Shown: positions 1-6,528 of the stretch, piece after piece
Position numbering within the stretch: the first letter of the stretch is position 1
Layout of the letters: each line of letters starts with the position of its first letter
From: JBQTHP01 sp052389755
GTDB lineage: Bacteria > Pseudomonadota > Gammaproteobacteria > Steroidobacterales > Steroidobacteraceae
DNA: 9,658 nt
Direction: 5' to 3'
Assembly: GCA_052389755.1 (NCBI GenBank)
Contig: JBQTHP010000021.1
Coordinates: 1 to 9,658, forward strand
Made by a program: the position numbers and the translations under genes
The notes under the pieces: model-generated
Database searches by the model: none
Seen by the model: the letters and a program-made list of their open reading frames with translations, nothing else
What the model was told of the DNA's origin: nothing

Positions 1-281
1 TCGAAGCCGGGCGCTCCCCGGAGCGGTTCGTGCTCATCGACAAGGATGAGTTGAAGGAATACCTCTATACGAGCGAAGGCACGGAGCGCGTCTCCACGGG
101 CCTCGGAGAATTCGATACCGTCGTGTACCGCAGCCAGCGCAACGGATCCAAGCGCGTAACCCGTCTGTGGCTCGCGCCGAGCCTCGGCTATGTGCCCGTG
201 CGCGCGCGGCAGGTGCGCGGCGATCGGGTGGAGTTCACGATGACGTTGAGGAAGCTGGAGAGGAAAGGCTCAGACGACTAA
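1..281 (+). CDS. DUF3108 domain protein, 3' end only
   Basis: The reading frame is open from base 3 to the TAA at 279-281, giving 92 visible residues; the start lies left of the window. The run FDTVVYRSQR followed by SKRVTRLWLAPSLGYVPVR matches the C-terminal strands of DUF3108 proteins, which are predicted periplasmic beta-rich proteins of unknown function common in Betaproteobacteria. Signal peptide and N-terminal half cannot be seen. The last codons (Ser-Asp-Asp-stop) fall inside the first unit of a 9-bp repeat array, so the C-terminal tail may be repeat-derived. The gene converges on dcd, with the palindromic repeat between the two. The family call rests on motif recognition of a partial sequence. 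Confidence 0.72.
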   Translation, partial: EAGRSPERFVLIDKDELKEYLYTSEGTERVSTGLGEFDTVVYRSQRNGSKRVTRLWLAPSLGYVPVRARQVRGDRVEFTMTLRKLERKGSDD

Positions 282-414
282 GACGTCTCAGACGGCTGAG
301 ACGGCTGAGACGGCTGAGACGGCTGAGACGGCTGAGACGGCTAGAGGGTCCCCGCGAACGTGAAGCGTTCCAGTCTCGCCGTCTAGGACGTCTTAGTCGT
401 CTTAGTCGTCTCAG
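272..414. repeat. Palindromic 9-bp minisatellite between convergent genes
   Basis: From 273 to 344 there are about eight 9-bp units: GACGACTAA, GACGTCTCA, five perfect copies of GACGGCTGA (291-335) and a final GACGGCTAG. At 390-407 two copies of GTCTTAGTC form the other arm. Bases 272-287 are the exact reverse complement of 387-402, and the complementarity continues imperfectly inwards. The right arm ends three bases before the dcd stop codon and the left arm covers the DUF3108 stop codon. The transcript could fold into a long hairpin from either strand, so a bidirectional terminator role for the convergent genes is plausible. No T-run follows either arm, so this is inference. Confidence 0.85.
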
Positions 415-416
415 CC

Positions 417-2213
417 CTACGTCTTCGGCAACGTCACTCCGCGCTGGCCCTGATACTTGCCGCCGCGATCCTTGTACGACGTCGAGCACACCTCGTCGGA
501 TTCGAAAAAGATCATCTGCGCGACGCCTTCGTTCGCGTAGATCTTCGCGGGAAGCGGCGTCGTGTTCGAGAACTCGAGCGTCACGTGTCCTTCCCACTCG
601 GGTTCCAAGGGCGTTACGTTGCAAATTATGCCGCACCTTGCATAAGTCGAATTGTGAACGATCAGATCATTCGCAACGAAGTTGCGAAGCTTGACTACCG
701 AGATATCGAACACTTCCTCTTCGCCAACCGGGATGATTTCGTCAACGCAATCCCACACGGGCCCTTCGACGAGTGGCTTGAAGTACCAATCCTCGGTCGC
801 CGTCACGACGCGCCGAGCGAATGCGTACGGCAGCGACTGTGTCGGCTGAACGTGTACGCCGACAGAGTTCAAGGTGACGCCGCCCAAACGCGCAGCTATA
901 CGAAGCATCGGCCATGCTTCGTTCGGCAACGTATCGAAATTGCTTCTCAATCGACCGCGTTGCGCGATTTGAGGCTTGAACTCGGTTTCGAGCCGCTGCT
1001 GTTTCATGGAGTCCGCGACGAACCCGATCGATTCTGCAAATTTCGCAATCTGATCGCGATCGGTTATTTGGATCGAACACGCGCGAGTTCCGATTGCGGT
1101 AATCTTTTCGCGAATCAGTGAGAAGACTCCAAACCTCAAGAGCAGATGGTGGACGTCTTCGATGAGGCGACGGGATTTCGAGTAATACTCGAGATACATA
1201 CACGCGTCCGAACGATACAGTCCTCCGTCTCCGCTGAAGAGCGCCTGAAGAAAACGTCGGACGGACTCTCTGGGAGCGGTGAACACTGCCTGCGGAATGA
1301 ACTTGTCTCCCGCTCCAACGTTTAACCCGTACTTCTGAAGCCACAAATGCGCCCGATTGGTCGCAGGAATTCCGCTCCGTCCTCGGTGATTCACCAGCCG
1401 ATAGCCGTAGCGGCCGTTAAGAGTAACCGTTCCCAGCCCGCTTTCGCGCACCGCGGAGTCAAGCAGCCCCACGAGTGCCGGGTCGGAACTCGTGAAGGTC
1501 GGGCTGTGCCCTGGCGTGTCACACTGCCCCTCCGCAATCATCAGTCCGAGCAGGCTCGCTTCCCAGTCGGGTAACGGCGTCTGACCAAAGACCGGGACCT
1601 CACGCGCGATCGCGATCCTGTCACCGCGTTGAAGATCTGCGAGCATGGTCCAACCGTGAAGCATTCTGAAGCGGTGGTTGGCGGTCGTGCGAATGCGCAG
1701 CCCGGTGCGTGTTCGTAGCTCGAAGACCGGTTTCACACCCTGCGGAACGAAGGCGGAGACCTTTCCCGGTGCAAGCTGCCAACCATCGAGACCCAGTGTT
1801 CTCTTCGCGAATCGCATCTCTCGGATCGGTATGTAAGCGCCAGTGTCTGCGTCGACCACTCGCGTGTCGCCGGTGACGCACTTGCCCAAACACACCGTGA
1901 GGACGTTGCGCGGAATGCGGAAGTACTCGACTGTCCGCGCGAGTGCGAAGGAATTCGGGGGGATGATGCAAACGTTGCCGGAGAAGTCGACGAAGCTCTT
2001 CTCGTCGAAAAGCTTCGGGTCCACGATCGTGGAGATGATGCGGGTGAAGAACTTGAATTCGTTCGCGCACCGCACGTCGTATCCGTAGCTCGACGTGCCG
2101 TACGACACGATGCGGTGGCCGTCGGCGGTGCGGACCTGCTCCGGCGCGAACGGCTCGATCATGGCGTGCTCGCGCGCCATGCGACGGATCCAGTTATCGG
2201 ATTTGATGCTCAT
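417..2213 (-). CDS. dcd: dCTP deaminase precursor interrupted by an intein
   Basis: Dcd deaminates dCTP to dUTP and so feeds dTTP synthesis in the cytosol. The 598-codon frame holds N-extein residues 1-111, intein 112-521 and C-extein 522-598. Joining the exteins gives 188 residues, the normal length for the Pseudomonas/Burkholderia-type enzyme, with typical blocks SYGTSSYGYDVR, IIPPNSFALARTVEYFRIPR, LGK|STYARCG, HVTLEFSNTTPLP and RGGKYQGQRGVTLP. The residues aligned with E. coli Ser111, Arg115 and Glu138 are all in the C-extein, and the Ser is its first residue. Unspliced precursor should therefore be inactive. ATG at 2211-2213 gives the family N-terminus MSIKSD; no clear Shine-Dalgarno is visible. 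It lies 64 bp downstream of apbC on the same strand and is probably cotranscribed. No frameshift or stop breaks the frame. Confidence 0.97.
   Translation of the reverse strand: MSIKSDNWIRRMAREHAMIEPFAPEQVRTADGHRIVSYGTSSYGYDVRCANEFKFFTRIISTIVDPKLFDEKSFVDFSGNVCIIPPNSFALARTVEYFRIPRNVLTVCLGKCVTGDTRVVDADTGAYIPIREMRFAKRTLGLDGWQLAPGKVSAFVPQGVKPVFELRTRTGLRIRTTANHRFRMLHGWTMLADLQRGDRIAIAREVPVFGQTPLPDWEASLLGLMIAEGQCDTPGHSPTFTSSDPALVGLLDSAVRESGLGTVTLNGRYGYRLVNHRGRSGIPATNRAHLWLQKYGLNVGAGDKFIPQAVFTAPRESVRRFLQALFSGDGGLYRSDACMYLEYYSKSRRLIEDVHHLLLRFGVFSLIREKITAIGTRACSIQITDRDQIAKFAESIGFVADSMKQQRLETEFKPQIAQRGRLRSNFDTLPNEAWPMLRIAARLGGVTLNSVGVHVQPTQSLPYAFARRVVTATEDWYFKPLVEGPVWDCVDEIIPVGEEEVFDISVVKLRNFVANDLIVHNSTYARCGIICNVTPLEPEWEGHVTLEFSNTTPLPAKIYANEGVAQMIFFESDEVCSTSYKDRGGKYQGQRGVTLPKT
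651..1880 (-). mobile_element. 410-aa class 1 intein with LAGLIDADG homing endonuclease
   Basis: Precursor residues 112-521 form the intein. Block A starts at Cys112 (CVTGDTRVV), block B holds the T177-A-N-H180 motif, block F is VFDISVVKLRNFVAN (501-515) and block G ends His520-Asn521, followed by Ser(+1). All residues for standard class 1 protein splicing are present. The central part is a LAGLIDADG (DOD) endonuclease: first motif LLGLMIAEG (221-229, acidic Glu228), block D KFIP (304-307), second motif FLQALFSGDGG (321-331, Asp329), and a block-H-like helix YYSKSRRLIEDVHHLLLRFG (343-362). Both catalytic acidic positions are kept, so the endonuclease may be active. A hand count of 961-1200 gives about 50% G+C, below neighbouring genes (for example 62% at 5161-5220), consistent with horizontal arrival. 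Confidence 0.96.
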
Positions 2214-2277
2214 GCGGGATCAGCCTGTCAGCGGAAGCGCTCGCCAGCACGAGCACGGTCGAATTTTACCGGCCGTG

Positions 2278-3372
2278 TCAGGATTCTTCGACCACGATTT
2301 TCGGGAAAACAGCGCTGCGATCCTTCGCACGCCGTGCGAGCTGCGCGGCCGTGCGCCGCGCCATCTCGAAATATGCCTGCGCGCGAGGCGAATCGGGCGC
2401 TGCGACGACGGTCGGCCGTCCGCCGTCGGCTTCCTCGCGGATGCGCGCATCGAGCGGCAGCTCTCCGAGAAGCTGCACGCCGTATTCGCCGGCCATGCGC
2501 GCGCCGCCGCCCGCCCCGAAGATCGCTTCGGTGTGGCCGCAGTTCGAGCAGGTATGCAGGCTCATGTTCTCGACGATGCCGAGCACCGGCACCGACACCT
2601 TCTCGAACATCTTGAGGCCCTTGCGGGCGTCGGCGAGTGCGATGTCCTGCGGCGTGGTCACGATGACCGCGCCGGCGACCGGCACGCGCTGCGCGAGGGT
2701 GAGCTGGATGTCGCCGGTCCCGGGCGGCATGTCGACGACGAGATAATCGAGAGCGCCCCACTCTGTGTCGCTCAGGAGCTGGGTGAGCGCCTGCGTAACC
2801 ATCGGGCCGCGCCACACCATCGGTTGCTCGGGATCGATGAGAAATCCGACCGACATCGCGCGCACGCCGTAGTTCTCGAGCGGCAGGATGCGCTTGTTCT
2901 CGATCGCGCGCGGCCTCTGGCCCACGAGCCCTAGCATGATCGGCTGGCTCGGACCGTAGATATCCGCATCGAGCAGCCCCACGCGCGCACCTTGTGCCGC
3001 CCATGCGAGGGCGAGGTTTACGGCAACCGTCGACTTCCCGACCCCGCCCTTCCCCGAGGCCACCGCGACGATGTTCTTGATGCCGGCGAGCGGCTGCAGC
3101 TGGCGCTGAACGGTATGGGCAAGAATCTCCGCCTCGAGCTCCACCGTCACACGATCGCGAAACCCTGCAGCCTCGAGATGGGCGTTCAAAGCATCCGCCA
3201 GCGGCCGCTCATAGCCGCCCGTCGGAAAGCCGAACCGAAGCCGCACTCGGTAGCCGTCTGCGGACGGCGTCACGCTTTCGACAGCGCGAGCGGCGCCCAG
3301 CGACTCCTGCAGATGAGGATCGACGTAGCTTTCAATGGCTGCTCGCAGCCCCGGCGCAACGGCGGACGACAT
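2278..3372 (-). CDS. apbC: Mrp/ApbC-family iron-sulfur cluster carrier ATPase
   Basis: This 364-residue protein is of normal length for Mrp/ApbC (NBP35 family), a cytosolic P-loop ATPase that binds a labile [4Fe-4S] cluster at a dimer interface and passes it to target proteins. Residues about 8-80 are the MIP18/DUF59-like domain. The deviant Walker A is SGKGGVGKST (106-115), followed by LLDADIYGPSQP (133-144), Walker B-like VVDMPPGTGD (212-221) and the cluster-binding pair Cys275-x-x-Cys278. ATG at 3370-3372 gives a family-like N-terminus; only a weak ribosome site is seen. The dcd gene follows after 64 bp on the same strand. The gene is divergent from the HEAT-kinase, whereas in E. coli mrp is divergent from metG. 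The gene symbol mrp is equally valid. Confidence 0.96.
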   Translation of the reverse strand: MSSAVAPGLRAAIESYVDPHLQESLGAARAVESVTPSADGYRVRLRFGFPTGGYERPLADALNAHLEAAGFRDRVTVELEAEILAHTVQRQLQPLAGIKNIVAVASGKGGVGKSTVAVNLALAWAAQGARVGLLDADIYGPSQPIMLGLVGQRPRAIENKRILPLENYGVRAMSVGFLIDPEQPMVWRGPMVTQALTQLLSDTEWGALDYLVVDMPPGTGDIQLTLAQRVPVAGAVIVTTPQDIALADARKGLKMFEKVSVPVLGIVENMSLHTCSNCGHTEAIFGAGGGARMAGEYGVQLLGELPLDARIREEADGGRPTVVAAPDSPRAQAYFEMARRTAAQLARRAKDRSAVFPKIVVEES

Positions 3373-3402
3373 GGATCACATCGGTCCGGAAAAAGGGGCG
3401 GC

Positions 3403-3408
3403 ATTGTA
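3403..3408 (-). promoter_or_regulatory. Possible -10 element for apbC-dcd
   Basis: Read on the minus strand this hexamer is TACAAT, five of six matches to the sigma-70 -10 consensus, about 30 bases upstream of the apbC start codon. No convincing -35 element is seen at the right distance, so this is a weak call. Confidence 0.2.
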
Positions 3409-3448
3409 GAGCCTGATCGGCCTGCGCGCATGACCTCCAGAGACCCTA

Positions 3449-3457
3449 TGGCATAAT
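3449..3457 (+). promoter_or_regulatory. Possible extended -10 promoter for the HEAT-kinase
   Basis: TGGCATAAT is an extended -10 (TG, one base, then CATAAT, five of six to consensus). ATGACC at 3430-3435 is a partial -35 match with 16 bp between. It lies about 90 bp upstream of the kinase start in the divergent apbC/kinase gap, implying a leader of roughly 85 nt. Found by eye only. Confidence 0.35.
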
Positions 3458-3547
3458 CGGATGAAGCTGGCAGTCGCACCTCGATCGTCAAGGCCGGCGG
3501 CGCACGAGCCTGCAGCGCGGGCCGTTCGCTCCTGACGGAAAGAAGGA

Positions 3548-5986
3548 ATGAGTTTCTTCACGAACCTGCGGGCTGACAAGCTGGTCACGGAGATCCGCTC
3601 CTCGACCAATGCGAACGACCCCGGCACGCAAAAGGCCATCGCCAAGCTCAAGGATGTCGGTCCGGGAGCGATCGAGGCGATCTTTGCCGCACTTCCGGAT
3701 GCCGACAAGAACTCGACCGTCGCATTCGTGGACGTGCTGACGTCGCTCGTCAGCCAGAAAACCTTTCCCCAGTTCACGCGAGGCCTCATCGAAGGCAGCC
3801 CTCGCGTCATCGCAGGCATCTCCTGGGCGCTCACCAGCAGCCGCAACTATCCGCCGGGTCTGCTTATCGACGCGCTCTCGATGCCCGGCATATCGAAGCC
3901 GACCCTGCTCGAGGTGATCGCGGCCCACAAGGCCCGCTTCACCCTGCGTGAGCTGATCAACGCTGCCTACAACCAGGAAGGCAACGAGAAGGCGGCGCTC
4001 TTTCGCCTCATCGGGGAGATCTCCGACCAGTCGTCCGTGCCCGAGCTGCTCGGCCGGCTCCAGGGGCGCGACACCATTGCCCGCGTGCACCTCATCAACA
4101 TCCTCGGGCGTTTCAATACCCCGGAAGTGAAGACGGCGCTGCAGGCGCAGCTGCGCGATCCGAGCAAGCTGATCCGCGGCGCGACGCTGTCGGCCCTTCA
4201 GCGCATGGACGGGCCCATCGACGTCGAACGCGTGTGCGCGCTGCTGCGCGATCCCGAGCTCGACGTGCAGAACAAGGCCATCGACGTCGTGATCAAGGCG
4301 AATCACCCCGACACGATCAAGTATCTCATCGAGGTGCTGAAGGACGAGAACGAGTACGCGCGCCGCGCGGCCGTCGAGGTGCTGAACGACGTCGGCGACG
4401 CGAAGTCCGTGAAACACCTGCTCGAGGCGCTGAAGGACAGCGACTGGTGGGTGCGCAGCCGCGCGGCCGACGCGCTCGGCAAGATCGGCGGACCGAAGGT
4501 CATCGACGCCGTCCTGCACCTCGTCAGGGACAAGGACGAGGACATCCGGCGTGCGGCCATAGAGATCCTGAACCAGACGAAGGACGAGCGCGCCGTCGAT
4601 CACCTGATCGCCGCGACGCGCGATCCGGACTGGTGGGTCAGCGAACGGGCGGTCGACACGCTCGCGGAGATCGGCACCAAGCGGGCAATGCCGCGCCTTC
4701 TCGAGATGCTGCAGACCCCGAATGCGAAATCGCTGCCGATCGTCGTGCGGGCGCTCGGCAAACTCGGGGATGAGAAGCTCGTGGACCGGCTGCTGCCCCT
4801 GTTGGCACGACCGGAGCGCGAGATCCGCGTGGAGGCGATCCAGGCGCTCGGCAAGATCGGCGACGAGCGCCACGCGGAGCGGATCCGCGTGGAGCTGCAG
4901 AATCATGCGGCATCGAACGACCAGACACTCTCGCGGATCGCCACGGCTGCGATTGCGGAGCTCGATCATCGCATGCACGGCGGTCCGAGCCCGACGGCTA
5001 CCGCCACGCCGCCGCCGACAGAGATGCCTCCCGTTGCAGGCCAGCGCCCCGCTACGGCTCATCGCGCGCCGGAGCCGACGCGCAGCACGATGATCATCTC
5101 CGAAGCGGATCTCGCCGCGGCCCAGAAGCAGGCCGAGGCGGCGGCGCGGCTCGATATCCAGGTGCTGAAGCCGGGCGACATCATCGAGGGACGCTACAAG
5201 TACATCGATCGGATCGGCCGCGGCGCATTCGGCACCGTGCTCCTGATGGAGGACACGGTCGTCGATGAGCGCCTGATCCTCAAGTTCCTGAACCCGAACG
5301 TGTCGCAGGACGAAGAGGTCATGAAGCGCTTCGTCCACGAGTTGCGCTACTCCCGCAAGATCACGCACAAGAACGTGATCCGTATCTACGACTTCCTCTA
5401 CATCCAGGGCAACTACGCGATCTCGATGGAGTACTTCCCGTCCCACACGCTCGGGGCGGAGATCGTGAACGAAAAGCCGATGGAGCTGAAACGCGCGATG
5501 CGCTTCGGTTGCGACATCGCCAACGGCATGACCGTCGCGCACCAGATCGGCATCGTGCATCGCGATCTGAAGCCGGCGAACGTGCTCATCAACCAGGAAG
5601 GGCTCCTGAAGGTCGTGGACTTTGGCGTCGCGGCCGCGCAGCGCGAAGGCGACACGCAGCTCACGAAGACGGGCTACGTGATCGGCTCCCCGAAGTACAT
5701 GGCGCCCGAGCAGATTCTGGGCAAGAAGGTGGACGAACGCGCCGACATCTACGCGGTCGGGGTGATTCTCTACGAGATGGTGACGGGCATACCGCCCTAC
5801 TCCCGCGGGGACCACATGTCGGTCATGTACCAGCACGTGCAGGGCAAGGCGCGGGCACCGCAGGAGGTCAACCCCGCTCTCCCACCAGGAGTGTCCGACA
5901 TGGTCTTGAAGGCCATGGCCGTCGACAAGGGCAAGCGGTTCCAGACCATGGAAGAGATGCGCGGCGCGCTGGAACGCTTCATCTGA
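3548..5986 (+). CDS. HEAT-repeat / Ser-Thr protein kinase fusion
   Basis: This 812-residue protein has no signal peptide or membrane helix and should be cytosolic. Residues 1-200 look like divergent helical repeats. Residues 201-440 hold about eight HEAT units (PBS-lyase type) starting near 201, 232, 264, 295, 326, 357, 388 and 418, a regular 31-residue period; two units, 62 residues apart, carry the same DWWV motif (299-302 and 361-364). A Pro/Thr/Ala-rich linker (about 476-545) leads to a Hanks-type kinase (about 549-812). The kinase has its glycine loop (G557-R-G-A-F-G562), Lys579, Glu598, HRDLKPAN (671-678), DFG (691-693) and APE (719-721), so it should be active. GAAAGAAGGA just before ATG supports this start. 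The substrate is unknown. Downstream genes suggest a role with PilT-like motors, which is inference. There is no PASTA or other extracellular sensor; the HEAT solenoid probably binds protein. Confidence 0.93.
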   Translation: MSFFTNLRADKLVTEIRSSTNANDPGTQKAIAKLKDVGPGAIEAIFAALPDADKNSTVAFVDVLTSLVSQKTFPQFTRGLIEGSPRVIAGISWALTSSRNYPPGLLIDALSMPGISKPTLLEVIAAHKARFTLRELINAAYNQEGNEKAALFRLIGEISDQSSVPELLGRLQGRDTIARVHLINILGRFNTPEVKTALQAQLRDPSKLIRGATLSALQRMDGPIDVERVCALLRDPELDVQNKAIDVVIKANHPDTIKYLIEVLKDENEYARRAAVEVLNDVGDAKSVKHLLEALKDSDWWVRSRAADALGKIGGPKVIDAVLHLVRDKDEDIRRAAIEILNQTKDERAVDHLIAATRDPDWWVSERAVDTLAEIGTKRAMPRLLEMLQTPNAKSLPIVVRALGKLGDEKLVDRLLPLLARPEREIRVEAIQALGKIGDERHAERIRVELQNHAASNDQTLSRIATAAIAELDHRMHGGPSPTATATPPPTEMPPVAGQRPATAHRAPEPTRSTMIISEADLAAAQKQAEAAARLDIQVLKPGDIIEGRYKYIDRIGRGAFGTVLLMEDTVVDERLILKFLNPNVSQDEEVMKRFVHELRYSRKITHKNVIRIYDFLYIQGNYAISMEYFPSHTLGAEIVNEKPMELKRAMRFGCDIANGMTVAHQIGIVHRDLKPANVLINQEGLLKVVDFGVAAAQREGDTQLTKTGYVIGSPKYMAPEQILGKKVDERADIYAVGVILYEMVTGIPPYSRGDHMSVMYQHVQGKARAPQEVNPALPPGVSDMVLKAMAVDKGKRFQTMEEMRGALERFI

Positions 5987-6079
5987 GGCTACAGCCTTGA
6001 GGCTGCAGGCTACAGGGAAGAGCGCCGGGCTTCTGCGACTTCCTCTTCCTTCTTCCCTGTAGCCTGTAGCCCCAAGCCT
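5987..6079. repeat. Palindromic GGCTACAG-type minisatellite
   Basis: Bases 5996-6021 pair with 6051-6076 as a 26-bp inverted repeat with two mismatches around a 29-base spacer. Arms are built of short repeats: GGCTACAG at 5987, GGCTGCAGGCTACAG on the left arm, and CTGTAGC twice at 6057-6070 on the right. It starts directly after the kinase stop codon and ends 15 bases before the LAB_N start. As RNA it would form a strong hairpin, but no T-run follows. It could attenuate, process or partly terminate the transcript between kinase and downstream genes. Confidence 0.8.
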
Positions 6080-6094
6080 TCCGGCAGCTGCACC

Positions 6095-6406
6095 ATGAAC
6101 GAAATAATCGGCACGACCTTCGGCGTCGTCATCACTCCCTGGAAACTCGTCGGCTATCTCGGCGTGCTGTTGTTCGCGGGCCGATGGGTCGTGCAGGTAC
6201 TCGCCACGCGTGCGCAGGGCCGGCCCGTGATCCCGCGTTTCTTCTGGACGATGAGCATCGCGGGCAGCGCCCTGCTCCTGGCGTACTTCACGTTCGGCAA
6301 GAACGACTCCGTCGGCGTGCTTTCGAATCTCTTCCCCATGAGCGTTGCGGTCTACAACTGGGTGCTCGACGTGCGAGCGTCCCGCCAGGGGCGCGTCCCG
6401 ACTTGA
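6095..6406 (+). CDS. LAB_N-type small membrane protein
   Basis: The 103-residue product has three predicted membrane helices, about residues 17-38, 47-67 and 72-93. Spaced residues match the family named after the N-terminal domain of some lipid-A-disaccharide synthases (LAB_N, PF07578): WKLVGYLG, Arg30, Gln34, GRPVIPRFFW (42-51), Ser54, Tyr64, Asp71 and Tyr87-Asn88. From memory, Pfam groups this family with the MtN3/SWEET-like three-helix bundles. Stand-alone members often sit beside lipid-linked sugar glycosyltransferases, but none is visible here, so the substrate and role stay unknown. It is not LpxB itself because the catalytic domain is absent. ATG follows a weak ribosome site just after the palindromic repeat. 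It may be cotranscribed with the kinase upstream. Confidence 0.8.
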   Translation: MNEIIGTTFGVVITPWKLVGYLGVLLFAGRWVVQVLATRAQGRPVIPRFFWTMSIAGSALLLAYFTFGKNDSVGVLSNLFPMSVAVYNWVLDVRASRQGRVPT

Positions 6407-6528
6407 CGTGGGATCGAAGGGCGGTTGCTAAACTTCGTGCGTTACGTCAAATTTCGGGCCACAAGTCATTGTTTTCCCATCCAAACCCGGTTAAACCGGC
6501 TCAAGTCTTTGATTAGTCGGGGGCGGCA
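6407..6528. promoter_or_regulatory. AT-richer gap upstream of the PilT pair, with a 13-bp palindrome
   Basis: This 122-bp gap is more AT-rich than the genes around it, as expected for a promoter. CCGGTT-A-AACCGG at 6487-6499 is a perfect 13-bp inverted repeat that could be an operator. TTGTTT at 6469-6474 is a possible -35, but the matching -10 positions (TTAAAC) are poor. I saw no sigma-54 GG/GC pair. A GGGGGCGG stretch (6518-6525) just before the TTG start is a plausible ribosome site. Confidence 0.35.

Noticed and set aside
272..414. CRISPR array
   Set aside because: The 9-bp units are directly adjacent with no unique spacers, and the arms are inverted to each other.
585..1121. 178-codon plus-strand frame across the intein
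   Set aside because: It lies antisense to conserved intein motifs and has no recognisable features or ribosome site.
651..1880. Insertion sequence or group II intron in dcd
   Set aside because: The frame stays open through the insert with protein splicing motifs at both ends; no transposase, terminal repeats or reverse transcriptase are seen.
3461..3535. 24-codon leader-like frame upstream of the kinase
   Set aside because: No Shine-Dalgarno, and it would start at or before the predicted transcription start.
3488..5836. A 782-codon open frame antisense to the HEAT-kinase
   Set aside because: Its product is a low-complexity Arg/His/Leu/Val-rich string with no recognisable domain, and it mirrors a gene with clear kinase motifs. 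Long antisense frames are common in GC-rich genes with strong third-position bias.
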